From Halieaceae bacterium (GTDB taxonomy: Bacteria > Pseudomonadota > Gammaproteobacteria > Pseudomonadales > Halieaceae), in NCBI GenBank assembly GCA_018657645.1, contig JABHWT010000045.1, positions 1-52,767 on the forward strand: DNA of 52,767 nucleotides, given 5' to 3'. The notes beneath the pieces are model-generated. The model was not told where the DNA came from and ran no database searches. It was given only the letters and a program-made list of their open reading frames with translations. Numbering within the stretch: the stretch's first letter is position 1; the number at the start of each line of letters is the position of its first letter. This document shows positions 1 to 8,530 of the stretch, piece by piece. Made by a program: the position numbers and the translations under genes.

Positions 1-1
1 C

Positions 2-841
2 GAAGACAAACTCGGCGTGAACCCGTACAAGATAGGTTTTATTGGTTCAACCGACAGCCATACCGGCCTGGCCACCGCGCAGGAAGACAACTTTTTCGGT
101 AAGCACTCGGGAGCAGAGCCGAACGCCAAGCGGGTTGAGCACCCCATGGCCAAAGTTGGTGATGCTGAATATACCGGCTGGGGAATGGTTGCCTCTGGCC
201 TGGCCGCAGTATGGGCGCGTGAAAACACCCGCGGCGCAATATTCGACGCCATGCAGAATAAGGAAACCTATTCAACTACTGGCTCGCGTATTGTCGTGCG
301 CTTCTTCGGCGGCTGGGATTTTACTGAGTCCGATGTGATGACTCGCCTGCCTGCAGAGGTGGGCTACGACAAAGGCGTGCCAATGGGCAGCGATCTGACT
401 GTACGCCCAAAGGGCAAATCACCGAGCTTCCTGGTTGCCGCGTTGCGCGACCAGCTTTCGGGCAACCTGGACCGCATACAGGTCGTAAAAGTGTGGGTCG
501 ACAAAAAAGGCAAGCGGCATGAGAAAGTACACAACGTGGTGTGGTCGGGAGACAGGGCTCTCGATGCCAAGGGCAAGCTACCTACGGTTGGGAACACCGT
601 GGATGTAGCCAATGCGACTTGGACCAATAGCATAGGCTCACCGGAACTCATCAATGTGTGGACAGACCCCGATTTCGACCCGTCGCTCGACGCCTCTTAC
701 TACGCTCGCGTATTGGAGATCCCAACTCCGCGCTGGACCGCCTATGAAGCCAAGCGCTTCGGCATCACAATGAAAGACGAAATCCCCATGATCAACGTCG
801 AGCGCGCGACGACCTCACCCATTTGGTATACACCACAGTGA
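2..841 (+). CDS. DUF3604 family protein, C-terminal part (5' end outside window)
   Basis: The reading frame is open from the window edge, so the N-terminal part is missing; an internal GTG at 17 is unlikely to be the start. About 279 residues remain. A motif IGSTDSHTG near the beginning matches the final metal-binding signature of DUF3604 proteins, which resemble the PHP metal-dependent hydrolases. It is followed by GLAAVWARENTRGAIFDAM and YSTTGSRIVVRFF, the usual DUF3604 continuation. A second member at 3057-5171 carries the equivalent IGSSDGH, AIWSALDTRNVYATSGDRM stretch, so these are paralogues on opposite strands. Biochemical function of the family is not established; related PHP enzymes hydrolyse phosphoesters or similar bonds. 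The gene ends 153 bases before the thioesterase. Confidence 0.85.
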   Translation, partial: EDKLGVNPYKIGFIGSTDSHTGLATAQEDNFFGKHSGAEPNAKRVEHPMAKVGDAEYTGWGMVASGLAAVWARENTRGAIFDAMQNKETYSTTGSRIVVRFFGGWDFTESDVMTRLPAEVGYDKGVPMGSDLTVRPKGKSPSFLVAALRDQLSGNLDRIQVVKVWVDKKGKRHEKVHNVVWSGDRALDAKGKLPTVGNTVDVANATWTNSIGSPELINVWTDPDFDPSLDASYYARVLEIPTPRWTAYEAKRFGITMKDEIPMINVERATTSPIWYTPQ

Positions 842-994
842 AACGACTAACCTTCGCGGCCAGCTTGTTGCTGGTCCCATCGGCTATGCGGCCCACCACT
901 TTGAAGAACAGATGATTTTCAATTTCCGTGCGTGGGGGTTGTTGTACTTCCCTGACAACAACGCGCTCTCAACCCAATCGCTAGGAATAGTGTA

Positions 995-1423
995 ATGGCA
1001 GCTGCAAAAATGACGATCGAGAAAATTCAGGATTTCATGGCAGCGGACTTTCCACAGGCCAGAACGCGTGTGTTGGAGGTTACCGGAGACAGTGCAAGGG
1101 TGCGTTGCGCCATTGGGCATTCCGACCTTCGACCAGGCGGCACCGTATCCGGGCCGTCGATTATGGCGGTGGCAGACTTTGCACTATACGTAGCAATCTT
1201 CGCTGCCCTGGGACCAGTGCCATTGGCGGTGACCACAAACCTCAACATTAACTTTCTTAACAAACCTTCTGCTGGCGCAGACCTGGTGGGCGAATGTCGC
1301 CTAATTAAAGTGGGCAAACGATTGGTGGTCGGAGAGGTCAATGTATACTCAGATGGGCGCGAGGGATTGGTGGCGCATGTTACCGGGACCTATTCCGTAC
1401 CACCTGAGTATTTGGAAACCTGA
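995..1423 (+). CDS. PaaI-like hotdog-fold acyl-CoA thioesterase
   Basis: A 142-residue protein of the usual single hotdog domain length. The core stretch GGTVSGPSIMAVADFALYVAIFAALG resembles the central helix of PaaI-type thioesterases, where an acidic residue (here the D of VADFAL) faces the thioester. It is followed by the beta-strands around TTNLNINFLNKP, where the family normally has an N-x-x-F-L pattern. Expected role is cytoplasmic hydrolysis of an acyl- or aryl-CoA; the substrate cannot be told. Its 3' end overlaps the convergent sulfatase gene by 34 bases. It is not obviously in an operon with the DUF3604 fragment, because 153 bases separate them. Confidence 0.85.
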   Translation: MAAAKMTIEKIQDFMAADFPQARTRVLEVTGDSARVRCAIGHSDLRPGGTVSGPSIMAVADFALYVAIFAALGPVPLAVTTNLNINFLNKPSAGADLVGECRLIKVGKRLVVGEVNVYSDGREGLVAHVTGTYSVPPEYLET

Positions 1424-3060
1424 CTCTCCTCCCATCCATAGCGTACCGCCCTTGCTTCCACTGTCGTCTTTTCGGTAACCGTCAGGGGACCAGAATAGAG
1501 GCGCCAGACGCCTTTATTCACGCTGTACTCGATGGAGTGCTCTGGCGCTGCTGCAGCAATTTCCAGCACGCCATCACGGACAGTGATAATCGGGGCCGGT
1601 GTTTGCAGGCGCTCTCCATCCGGTTTGAAACGCGCTACCATAGCCGCCTCGGATTGCTCGCTCCAATCGCCTGTGCGCCGCAGCCAGGCGTCGAGTTCTC
1701 TCCGCAGGCGCAGCAAGTCAGCCCCAAAAGCAGGGATTCTGCTGAGATCATCGAGCTCGTGGGGATCGGCCTGCAAATCAAACAGGCGTTCTTTACCCGG
1801 TGCCTCAAACCACAAAGCCTGCTGCGGACTTAGTTGCCCGGCTTCGTACAAAGCGCGCATTTCGCGCATCATGTCGATATTGTCCCGGAACGCCAGTGGG
1901 TGTCCTCCGGGTTGCTCCGGGTACCAGCTGCGGATGTACTTGAAACGATGGTCGCGCAGAGCGCGCTGGCGATCAGGCACCTCGTCTATGCGGTCGCGGG
2001 CGGCGTATACATACTTCCGAGGCGTCGAATCCGGGTCTGCGAAATCTCGACCCTGCATGTAAGAAGGCACCTCGACACCGGCCAGTTGCAAGATAGTGGG
2101 TCCCAGATCGACAAAGCTGATCAGGCGGCTATCCAGGCTTCCTGCAGCAACTCCGTAAGGTCTGTAGGCCTCGGGCCAACGAATGATCATTGGCACACGA
2201 ATGCCGGAGTCGTACAGTTCCCTCTTGGCCCGCGGCAAGCCATCGCCGTGGTCGGTGGTCCAGATGACTATGGTGGAGTCTGCGAGGCCGTCGACTTTCA
2301 GTTGCGCCAGAATACGTCCTATTTCAGCATCCATGTGGGCAATATTATTGTAGTGGCGTGCCAGGTCTGCCCGCACCGTGGCGGTGTCGGGGTAGTATGG
2401 CGGCACAGTAATCGCGTCGGGCGCGACAATCTGGCGTACCGGTGAATCGGAGCGCCACCAGCGCAGTAATTGTGCCGCTAAATGTACACCACTCTCGGGC
2501 ACTGTGCCCAGGGGGCGGAATACGCCACTTTCATGGGTAATCATAAAATTTCGGAAGCCGAAAAAAGGTTGCCCCCTCCCCCGAGCACGCCAGTCCGGCG
2601 ATGCCTCACCTTCCGCATCCCAGATGGTGCTCGGTCCACTACCGGGAAGCACCGCACTGAACTGGTAATCTAGTTTCTGATCGGTAAAGGTATAGTACCC
2701 TGCCCCACGCAACAGCTCCGGGTAGGCCTTTACCTGGGCCGGCGGAACCGAGTAGTAGCCTCCCTCCGGTCGCGTACCTGAGCGCATGTGCTGGGTGCCG
2801 GTACTGATCTGGTGCATGCCGAGAATGTGCGCAGCGCGACTCGGGGCGCAAACCCCCGCGGTGGTATAGGCGTTCGTGTATCGCACACCCTGCTTTGCCA
2901 GAGCATCCAGGTAGGGTGTCACCGCGACAGGGTCGCCAAAGGCACCCACTCGCGGGCTCATATCCTCGGCCATTAGCAACAGGATATTTGGCCGCGCCAG
3001 GTCTGCGGCAGCCAAAGGCACTGCTACCAGATAAATCAGGGTAGCCAGGTAGCGATTCAT
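1390..3060 (-). CDS. Secreted type I sulfatase, sulfamidase-like, with C-terminal CHB_HEX-like domain
   Basis: A 556-residue protein with an N-terminal signal sequence (hydrophobic LATLIYLVAVPLAAA). The catalytic motif C-A-P-S-R at about residues 71-75 is the CxPSR signature whose Cys becomes formylglycine. Calcium-site segments are NILLLMAEDMSP near residue 26 (ED instead of the usual DD) and TTDHGDGLPR in the middle; the overall pattern recalls heparan N-sulfatase-like enzymes. The last 70 residues (SIEYSVNKGVW, YSGPLTVTEKTTVEARA) look like a chitobiase/hexosaminidase C-terminal-type beta domain. Its ATG overlaps the stop of the upstream DUF3604 gene by four bases, so the two are translationally coupled. 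Formylglycine formation would need an anaerobic-type or FGE maturase, not seen here. Confidence 0.9.
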   Translation of the reverse strand: MNRYLATLIYLVAVPLAAADLARPNILLLMAEDMSPRVGAFGDPVAVTPYLDALAKQGVRYTNAYTTAGVCAPSRAAHILGMHQISTGTQHMRSGTRPEGGYYSVPPAQVKAYPELLRGAGYYTFTDQKLDYQFSAVLPGSGPSTIWDAEGEASPDWRARGRGQPFFGFRNFMITHESGVFRPLGTVPESGVHLAAQLLRWWRSDSPVRQIVAPDAITVPPYYPDTATVRADLARHYNNIAHMDAEIGRILAQLKVDGLADSTIVIWTTDHGDGLPRAKRELYDSGIRVPMIIRWPEAYRPYGVAAGSLDSRLISFVDLGPTILQLAGVEVPSYMQGRDFADPDSTPRKYVYAARDRIDEVPDRQRALRDHRFKYIRSWYPEQPGGHPLAFRDNIDMMREMRALYEAGQLSPQQALWFEAPGKERLFDLQADPHELDDLSRIPAFGADLLRLRRELDAWLRRTGDWSEQSEAAMVARFKPDGERLQTPAPIITVRDGVLEIAAAAPEHSIEYSVNKGVWRLYSGPLTVTEKTTVEARAVRYGWEESQVSKYSGGTE

Positions 3061-5171
3061 TGCGGCGGGTATTCCAGGAAAATGGGCGAGATCCAGGCCC
3101 GAGGCTCAGCATCAGACAGGCAGTCATTATCTGAACTGGCATTGGCGCCTATACAGTATGTGCGGCTGATGCAATTGCCCTCCTCGTCGTATTCACAACC
3201 GAAGGGGTCTCCCACCACCAGCGGTTCGGCCTCCTGGATTACGCGGGCGTAGTACAGCGCGCTACGGGCACTCTTGCTGTATTGGGGGTCCTCGAATTCC
3301 ACACTACAACCGGTGCCGTCTGCCGGGCACTCGAACACCCGCCAGCTGTCCTCTACCAGGGGTGCGATCTTTTCCTGCGGGTATATCTGCGGCCGAATGC
3401 GCACGATCTCGATACGCGTGATGGCCTTACGCCGATTACCACCGGGGTGGTAACACTCTCCACCGCACAGTGACTGCAAACGATCAGCTCCCAGTGCTGC
3501 CTCGGCATAGTCGGGGCAACCGGGTTGCTGCTCGAATGCCCCAAGGGCTTTGACCCGAAATCGCGGCGTCTCCACCTGCCGTACTTCCGTGCCCATAGGT
3601 GACTCCCCGGTGGGCCCGTTGAGAAGATCAAACCAGACCAACATACGGTCACCGGATGTGGCGTAGACATTGCGCGTGTCCAGGGCGCTCCAGATGGCAT
3701 CGCGATCTCGCCCCCGTGTGTGTGCAGCTACCAGACCACCGGAATAATAAAAGCCACCGGACTCCTTGTCCGGCCGGTAGAAAGTAGGGCTGATTCCCAT
3801 CCGGCCCGCACCTTTATGATCGGTAATGCGCGGGCGGTTGGACTCCTTATAGCTGGAACCGGGTCGCGCCTGGTGACCGTCACTGGACCCGATAAGCCCG
3901 AACCTGGCTCGCTTCGGCGCACCGTCTCGATCAAAACCCAACGCCAGGTTGTATTGGCCGGACAGGCGCGTCACGTAAGCTGAACTGGGCTGAAAAGTAC
4001 CCTGCAATTGGCCACAGCCTTCCCACTCACCCACTGAGAGTCCGGAGAACATCATTCGGCCACGGAATCCGCCCACAGCAACAAAATCGGCCATAGCCTC
4101 CTCTACCTCGGCCTCACAGGCGGTCGAACCGGGCACCTGGCACCGTTTTCTTGTTATGTTGCCTGCTTGACGGCAGCAGGGTGTGAAGTGTTCCGTGGCC
4201 TGGGGGCAATATGCCCCGCCCTGCGCATTGCGCCCGATGCGCTCAAAGTCAATGAACAGTTCCGAATTGCCGTGACCGGAGTATACCTCCAGTAATTTCT
4301 GATAACGCTGCTGATGCTGATCCAGCTGCTCACGAAAGTCTCCCTGAGGCGGGTTGGTGGTGCCCCATGCCAGGCCGTGGGGGATGACAATACTGTCAAA
4401 GCCCCATTCGTCCAGTTTACGGTAGAGGGTGAGTGGGTCCAGGGCGACCTCACGGCAATCCAATGACAGCTCATCTGCCGGCACATCATCCGGGCAGGTG
4501 GCAGTGGTGCGGGACTCCTCCAGATACCAGCCAAAGTCACTGGCGGCTGCCACGCTGTCAACCAGGCTGATCAGGCCCATCAGAAACGCGGGTACACGGG
4601 CAAGCTCATACTGATCCAGGGATGCGATGGGGCGAGTGGGTGTGCTCCCCTCCTCCCAGGTACGGAAAATGACGTTCTTATGGCCATAGTGGCTGGGAAC
4701 ATCGTCTCTCTCACTGTTGGACCACTCCCAGCCAACATAGGACACCATGTCCGGATTATCCGGATCACCGGCCCTGTCGTTGCACTGGCGAATGGATCGA
4801 AGCGTGTCCGCCCACACCCGGGGCGTCAACCCCTCGGCGTGGTCGTTGATGCTCCAGAAATCCAGTGCGCTGCAGTAGCGGGCAAAGTCGCAGGCATCTG
4901 CTGGCGTTACCACACCCACATTTTTTACCGCGCCGCTATTGAACAGGTAGGCGTCGATTGAGTAGTTGGTATGGTTGTGCAGGTCGCCGAACAATATCTG
5001 TGGTTGCCGGGGGGCTGGCCCGCCGGGTGCCATTGTCAAAGGCCTGGGCCCCTGGGCTACAGATGCAGGTTGCCAGGGCTCGCCGAGCCAGCCCGTGCCG
5101 ATGGCATGAAACCATAGCAATGACAATGCTATGAACAAGATCAGGACCAACAGAACTCTCTTTACCATCAA
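3057..5171 (-). CDS. DUF3604 family protein, secreted or membrane-anchored
   Basis: A 704-residue protein. Residues 1-25 form a hydrophobic segment (LLVLILFIALSLLWF) that could be a signal peptide or anchor. PHP-like metal motifs appear in order: GDLHNHTNYSIDAY, FWSINDHAEG, VIPHGLAWG and IGSSDGHQ. This is the standard full DUF3604 layout. Many Cys residues in the C-terminal half (CPDYAE, CGGECYHPGG, CIGANASSDNDC) suggest disulfides outside the cytoplasm. It lies between two sulfatases in one minus-strand operon and overlaps the downstream sulfatase by ATGA. The family's reaction is unknown; location and neighbours suggest hydrolysis of an extracellular sulfated or esterified substrate, which is inference. 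Confidence 0.88.
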   Translation of the reverse strand: MMVKRVLLVLILFIALSLLWFHAIGTGWLGEPWQPASVAQGPRPLTMAPGGPAPRQPQILFGDLHNHTNYSIDAYLFNSGAVKNVGVVTPADACDFARYCSALDFWSINDHAEGLTPRVWADTLRSIRQCNDRAGDPDNPDMVSYVGWEWSNSERDDVPSHYGHKNVIFRTWEEGSTPTRPIASLDQYELARVPAFLMGLISLVDSVAAASDFGWYLEESRTTATCPDDVPADELSLDCREVALDPLTLYRKLDEWGFDSIVIPHGLAWGTTNPPQGDFREQLDQHQQRYQKLLEVYSGHGNSELFIDFERIGRNAQGGAYCPQATEHFTPCCRQAGNITRKRCQVPGSTACEAEVEEAMADFVAVGGFRGRMMFSGLSVGEWEGCGQLQGTFQPSSAYVTRLSGQYNLALGFDRDGAPKRARFGLIGSSDGHQARPGSSYKESNRPRITDHKGAGRMGISPTFYRPDKESGGFYYSGGLVAAHTRGRDRDAIWSALDTRNVYATSGDRMLVWFDLLNGPTGESPMGTEVRQVETPRFRVKALGAFEQQPGCPDYAEAALGADRLQSLCGGECYHPGGNRRKAITRIEIVRIRPQIYPQEKIAPLVEDSWRVFECPADGTGCSVEFEDPQYSKSARSALYYARVIQEAEPLVVGDPFGCEYDEEGNCISRTYCIGANASSDNDCLSDAEPRAWISPIFLEYPPQ

Positions 5172-5237
5172 TTTATTCCCAATTGGCTGCCTGGCTCAAC
5201 CCGACTCTAGTGCATAAAGCTCCATTGCAAACAGTAA

Positions 5238-6803
5238 TCATCGCAGGCTCAACAGCCACTCCACCAGTCGAACGATGGGGCCGTGGTACCAGGGAACATC
5301 CGGATCAGTCTCTGGAACCTTGTATTGCTGACGCAATGCCTGGAGCCGCCGCTTAAGGTTTGCAGTGATCGCCTCGTAGCCCGAACGACCGTACAGGTCA
5401 TTCTGATCGGCGGGGTCCTGTAGCAGATCGAACAATTCCCACTCCCCCTTGCGATAGTAATGTACGAGCTTGTAGCGGTCAGTTCGAATTCCGTAGTGCC
5501 GTGCCACACCGTGAAAGCCTGGATTTTCATAGAAGTGGTAGTAGAGATCCCGCTCCCAGTCCTGTTGTGCGCCGGTCGTCACCAGTGGCAGTAGGCTGAT
5601 GCCGTGCATTGCCAGGGGTGCTTCGACGCCGACCGCATCCAGCAGGGTCGGCGCGTAATCAATGTTCTGCACCAGCCCGGCTGTCGAGCTGCCGGCGGGG
5701 ATGTGACCGGACCACTGCATCAACAGGGGCACACGGGAGGACACCTCATCCATCCAGCGTTTGTCGAACCAACCGTTCTCCCCGAGGAAAAAGCCCTGGT
5801 CAGAGGTATAAATGAGCAGCGTGTTTTCCATCAACCCGTTATCATCCAGATAATCGAGCAGGCGTCCAATCTGCCGGTCCATGCTGGTTATCGAGGCCAG
5901 GTAGGTCTTGATATAGCGCTGGTACTTCCAGCGCACATCCTCGCTACCATCCGGCCGCGATGCCTCGTAAGCGGCATTACCCGGCGTAAAGGTATCCTCC
6001 CAGAGCCTGGCCTGCTGCTGATTGAGATGGCTACTCTTGCTCAATTTCACATCAATGTCTGTCATGTAATCGGCAATGGTCATCCGCGCTTCCCGGCGCG
6101 CCGAGTTTAGCACCGACAAGTCCCGCAGCAGGGAGTCGGGTTCATCCACCCGCGCGTCCTCATCCCAGTCGCGCAGCTCCAGGGGACCCGGCATCCAGTC
6201 GCGGTGAGGCGTTTTGTGGTGGTACATGAGAAGGAAAGGTTGGTCTGATGCTCGAGCCGAATCAAGCCAGTCAATGGCCTTGTCGGTGACCAAATCCGCC
6301 ACATACCCCGTGGTTTCCTCAACGCCCGCCGGACTGCGGAAGCTGGGGTTGTAGTAAGTGCCCTGCTCCATCACATTGTCGATCACCTGCCAGTGATCGA
6401 AACCCACCGGGTCGCTGTAAAGATGCCACTTGCCAATCACCGCAGTCTGGTAACCCGCCGATTGCAATAGTTTCGGCAGGGTCTGCTGGTGACCGTCAAA
6501 CTCGCCTGACCACTCGTTGCTATAAAAACCATTGGCGTGGCTGTGAAGCCCGGTCATTGTCGTGGCCCTGCTGGGACCGCAGATGGCGTTGCCTACATAA
6601 GCGCGGTCGAAGCGCACACCACCAGCCGCTATGCGATCGATGCTGGACGTCTCAACCAGGCTGCTGCCATAGGCACCGACAGCCCGGACCGCATGATCAT
6701 CGGACATAATGAACACAATATTGGGTCGTTCTGCGGCGTTTCCTGCAGCACTGCAAACCACCAGCAGCACTGCCAGAGTTGTACAGAATATCTTCATAGA
6801 CAT
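5238..6803 (-). CDS. Secreted type I sulfatase (choline-sulfatase/alkaline phosphatase superfamily)
   Basis: About 521 residues from the ATG at 6803; a longer start at 6851 would overlap the DUF2141 gene and place 16 polar residues before the signal peptide, so I prefer 6803. The signal is KIFCTTLAVLLVVCSAAGNA. Metal and catalytic motifs are NIVFIMSDDH (DD at 35-36), the formylglycine site C-G-P-S-R around residue 75, GKWHLY, and TSDQGFFLGENGWFDKRW, all canonical for S1 sulfatases. Substrate is not predictable. It is second in a minus-strand operon after the DUF2141 gene (gap about 20 bases) and 66 bases ahead of the DUF3604 gene. Confidence 0.9.
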   Translation of the reverse strand: MSMKIFCTTLAVLLVVCSAAGNAAERPNIVFIMSDDHAVRAVGAYGSSLVETSSIDRIAAGGVRFDRAYVGNAICGPSRATTMTGLHSHANGFYSNEWSGEFDGHQQTLPKLLQSAGYQTAVIGKWHLYSDPVGFDHWQVIDNVMEQGTYYNPSFRSPAGVEETTGYVADLVTDKAIDWLDSARASDQPFLLMYHHKTPHRDWMPGPLELRDWDEDARVDEPDSLLRDLSVLNSARREARMTIADYMTDIDVKLSKSSHLNQQQARLWEDTFTPGNAAYEASRPDGSEDVRWKYQRYIKTYLASITSMDRQIGRLLDYLDDNGLMENTLLIYTSDQGFFLGENGWFDKRWMDEVSSRVPLLMQWSGHIPAGSSTAGLVQNIDYAPTLLDAVGVEAPLAMHGISLLPLVTTGAQQDWERDLYYHFYENPGFHGVARHYGIRTDRYKLVHYYRKGEWELFDLLQDPADQNDLYGRSGYEAITANLKRRLQALRQQYKVPETDPDVPWYHGPIVRLVEWLLSLR

Positions 6804-6822
6804 CGGTGAAATGTTCTGCTGG

Positions 6823-7233
6823 TTATCGAATGTTGATGTCAATGGACGCATTGCCCTTTACTTCAAAACGTGCGTCTTTATACTTCGGCGGGCCAAACTT
6901 TCCACCGTTATTGCTAAATCCATAGCCTTCTTTTGGGAAGCCGACAAAGTTTGTATCTAGTTTTCCATTGTCATTCTCATCGTGAAAAATCTTGGCAGCA
7001 TACTCACCGTCCTCGATATTTTCAAAGATCACGACCGCCTCCTCACTATCGACGCTCAATCGCGATGAGAGTGGGGATTTTCCGCTGTTGTAACTTTCTT
7101 CGCCTCTGCACAGAACGACCATCAGATGACCTTCAATGACGGTGATGCCCTTAACATTAATTCTAAGCGTTGCACCCCGCGTAGCACTGGACATCACTAA
7201 ACTCACTACTATTAGTAAAAGTGCGATCCTCAT
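6823..7233 (-). CDS. DUF2141 family periplasmic protein
   Basis: A 136-residue protein with a signal peptide (MRIALLLIVVSLVMSSATRGA). The body follows the DUF2141 pattern: a beta-sandwich start GHLMVVLCRG, then EDGEYAAKIFHDENDNGKLDTNFVGFPKEGYGFSNN, in which the D-x-N-x-N-x-K-L-D stretch looks like a calcium-binding loop, and GPPKYKDARFEV. Function of the family is unknown; members are secreted and often lie beside outer-membrane or lipid genes. It is the first gene of the sulfatase/DUF3604 operon, so any promoter should be in the 253-base gap before the LysR gene's 3' end. Confidence 0.87.
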   Translation of the reverse strand: MRIALLLIVVSLVMSSATRGATLRINVKGITVIEGHLMVVLCRGEESYNSGKSPLSSRLSVDSEEAVVIFENIEDGEYAAKIFHDENDNGKLDTNFVGFPKEGYGFSNNGGKFGPPKYKDARFEVKGNASIDINIR

Positions 7234-7486
7234 TTTAAATCCTGTGGGTCGATGTGAAATAGCATAGTAGAGATTTGAGCAACTCTACTCATTTGCAGGA
7301 AGTTGAACATTAACTGGCAGAAATTGGAAGCGCACAGTGTGGAAGTCGCCCAGCTACCTATGAAGAGATAGGGGCGGTAAAACAGCCACGAGCCTGTCCA
7401 GAAAACTGGTAGCTATCCCACATTTCTGTGTGAAGCGTTTTTTAACCGGCCTGGGAGTTGGTGCCAAAAGTTGGTGTCGGCATTGA

Positions 7487-8380
7487 TTAACTGTTCAGCG
7501 AGAACTCGCTTTTTATAAGATCCGCCATGATGGTGCCCGCTTTTCCCAAGGGCCTGTTCGAGGGGTATACCAGTTGCGGAGTGAAGGTATGACGCGACCT
7601 GCTCTGGTAATCGAGTTCGACCAGGTCACCCGATGTCAGCTCCTCCCTAATTAGAAACCCAGGCATCCAACCAAACCCCAACCCCATCATCAGGGCTCGT
7701 TTCTTGCTGCTGAAATCGCTTAGATAAAAAACGCGGTCACCGCCAAACTGCAGTGAGTCCAGAGCCTTTTTGTCCGGGTCGCTGGAGTCGTGAATGGTAA
7801 GTTCCACGTGATCGAATAATTGCTCCAGTGCGATGTGAGACTGGCCGGACAGCGCGTGGTCCCGTGACGCCACCAACACTATGGTGGTCGGTGACAGCGG
7901 TTGAGCTGTCAGTGTGGGGCTGGGCGTGTATTCCTTGACCATCATCAGATCCGATTTGTCCTGTTCGAACCTGAGGTGTACGCCTCCGAGAAATTCTGTT
8001 TTAATCTGGACACGGGTTGGAATATCGCGCTCAGACATGACTTTCAGCGCCCGAAACACAGGCTCAATGGGCAGTGAACCATCTATCACCAGGTCGAGTC
8101 GGGGCTCCCAACCCCGACCGTAACGCAGCGCCAACGTTTCAATACGGTGGGCCTGTTGCAGTATTCGCACGCCTTCACTCCAGACCACCTGTCCCGCGGG
8201 TGTTAGTTCGGCGCGGTACTGATTGCGATCAAAGATCTCGACATGCAGATGTTGTTCCAGTTTCTTAATCTGGTAGCTCACCGCAGATTGGGCCTTGTGC
8301 AGCTTTTTTGCCGCCTTGGCGAAGCTGCCCTCCTCAACGATTACATTCAAGGCGTGAAATGCCGCGATATCAAGGCGCAT
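7487..8380 (-). CDS. LysR-family transcriptional regulator
   Basis: A 297-residue protein of standard LysR length. The N-terminal helix-turn-helix is clear: FHALNVIVEEGSFAKAAKKLHKAQSAVSYQIKKLEQHL, residues about 7-45. The C-terminal substrate-binding region follows (VLVASRDHAL, VYPSNRPLGK). The ATG at 8380 is preceded by a good GGAG Shine-Dalgarno sequence. It is divergent from the TPP enzyme gene, with 150 bases between, and that gap holds a 27-bp palindrome suited to LysR binding. The likely job is control of the TPP enzyme and of itself; the coinducer is unknown. Confidence 0.93.
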   Translation of the reverse strand: MRLDIAAFHALNVIVEEGSFAKAAKKLHKAQSAVSYQIKKLEQHLHVEIFDRNQYRAELTPAGQVVWSEGVRILQQAHRIETLALRYGRGWEPRLDLVIDGSLPIEPVFRALKVMSERDIPTRVQIKTEFLGGVHLRFEQDKSDLMMVKEYTPSPTLTAQPLSPTTIVLVASRDHALSGQSHIALEQLFDHVELTIHDSSDPDKKALDSLQFGGDRVFYLSDFSSKKRALMMGLGFGWMPGFLIREELTSGDLVELDYQSRSRHTFTPQLVYPSNRPLGKAGTIMADLIKSEFSLNS

Positions 8381-8415
8381 GGTCTCTCCAGATTTTTTTC
8401 AGCGGGTTGAGGATC

Positions 8416-8442
8416 GATATCATCTAATATTTAGATGATATC
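8416..8442. promoter_or_regulatory. Palindromic LysR-type operator between divergent genes
   Basis: Arms GATATCATCTAA and TTAGATGATATC are perfect 12-base inverted repeats around a TAT centre. The inner part, ATCTAATATTTAGAT, contains a T-N11-A spacing typical of LysR boxes. A further half site CATCTAAT begins at 8443 and TTAGAT recurs near 8464, suggesting a stepped array towards the TPP gene promoter (TATATT near 8481). It lies 36 bases from the LysR start codon. That it is the binding site is inference from position and symmetry. Confidence 0.7.
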
Positions 8443-8530
8443 CATCTAATTTAAATTCTTTTTTTAGATCGTCAGATAGTCTATATTCACCTGTCTTCTA
8501 GCGCAACCTAACCACCAGAGACCTCGACCC

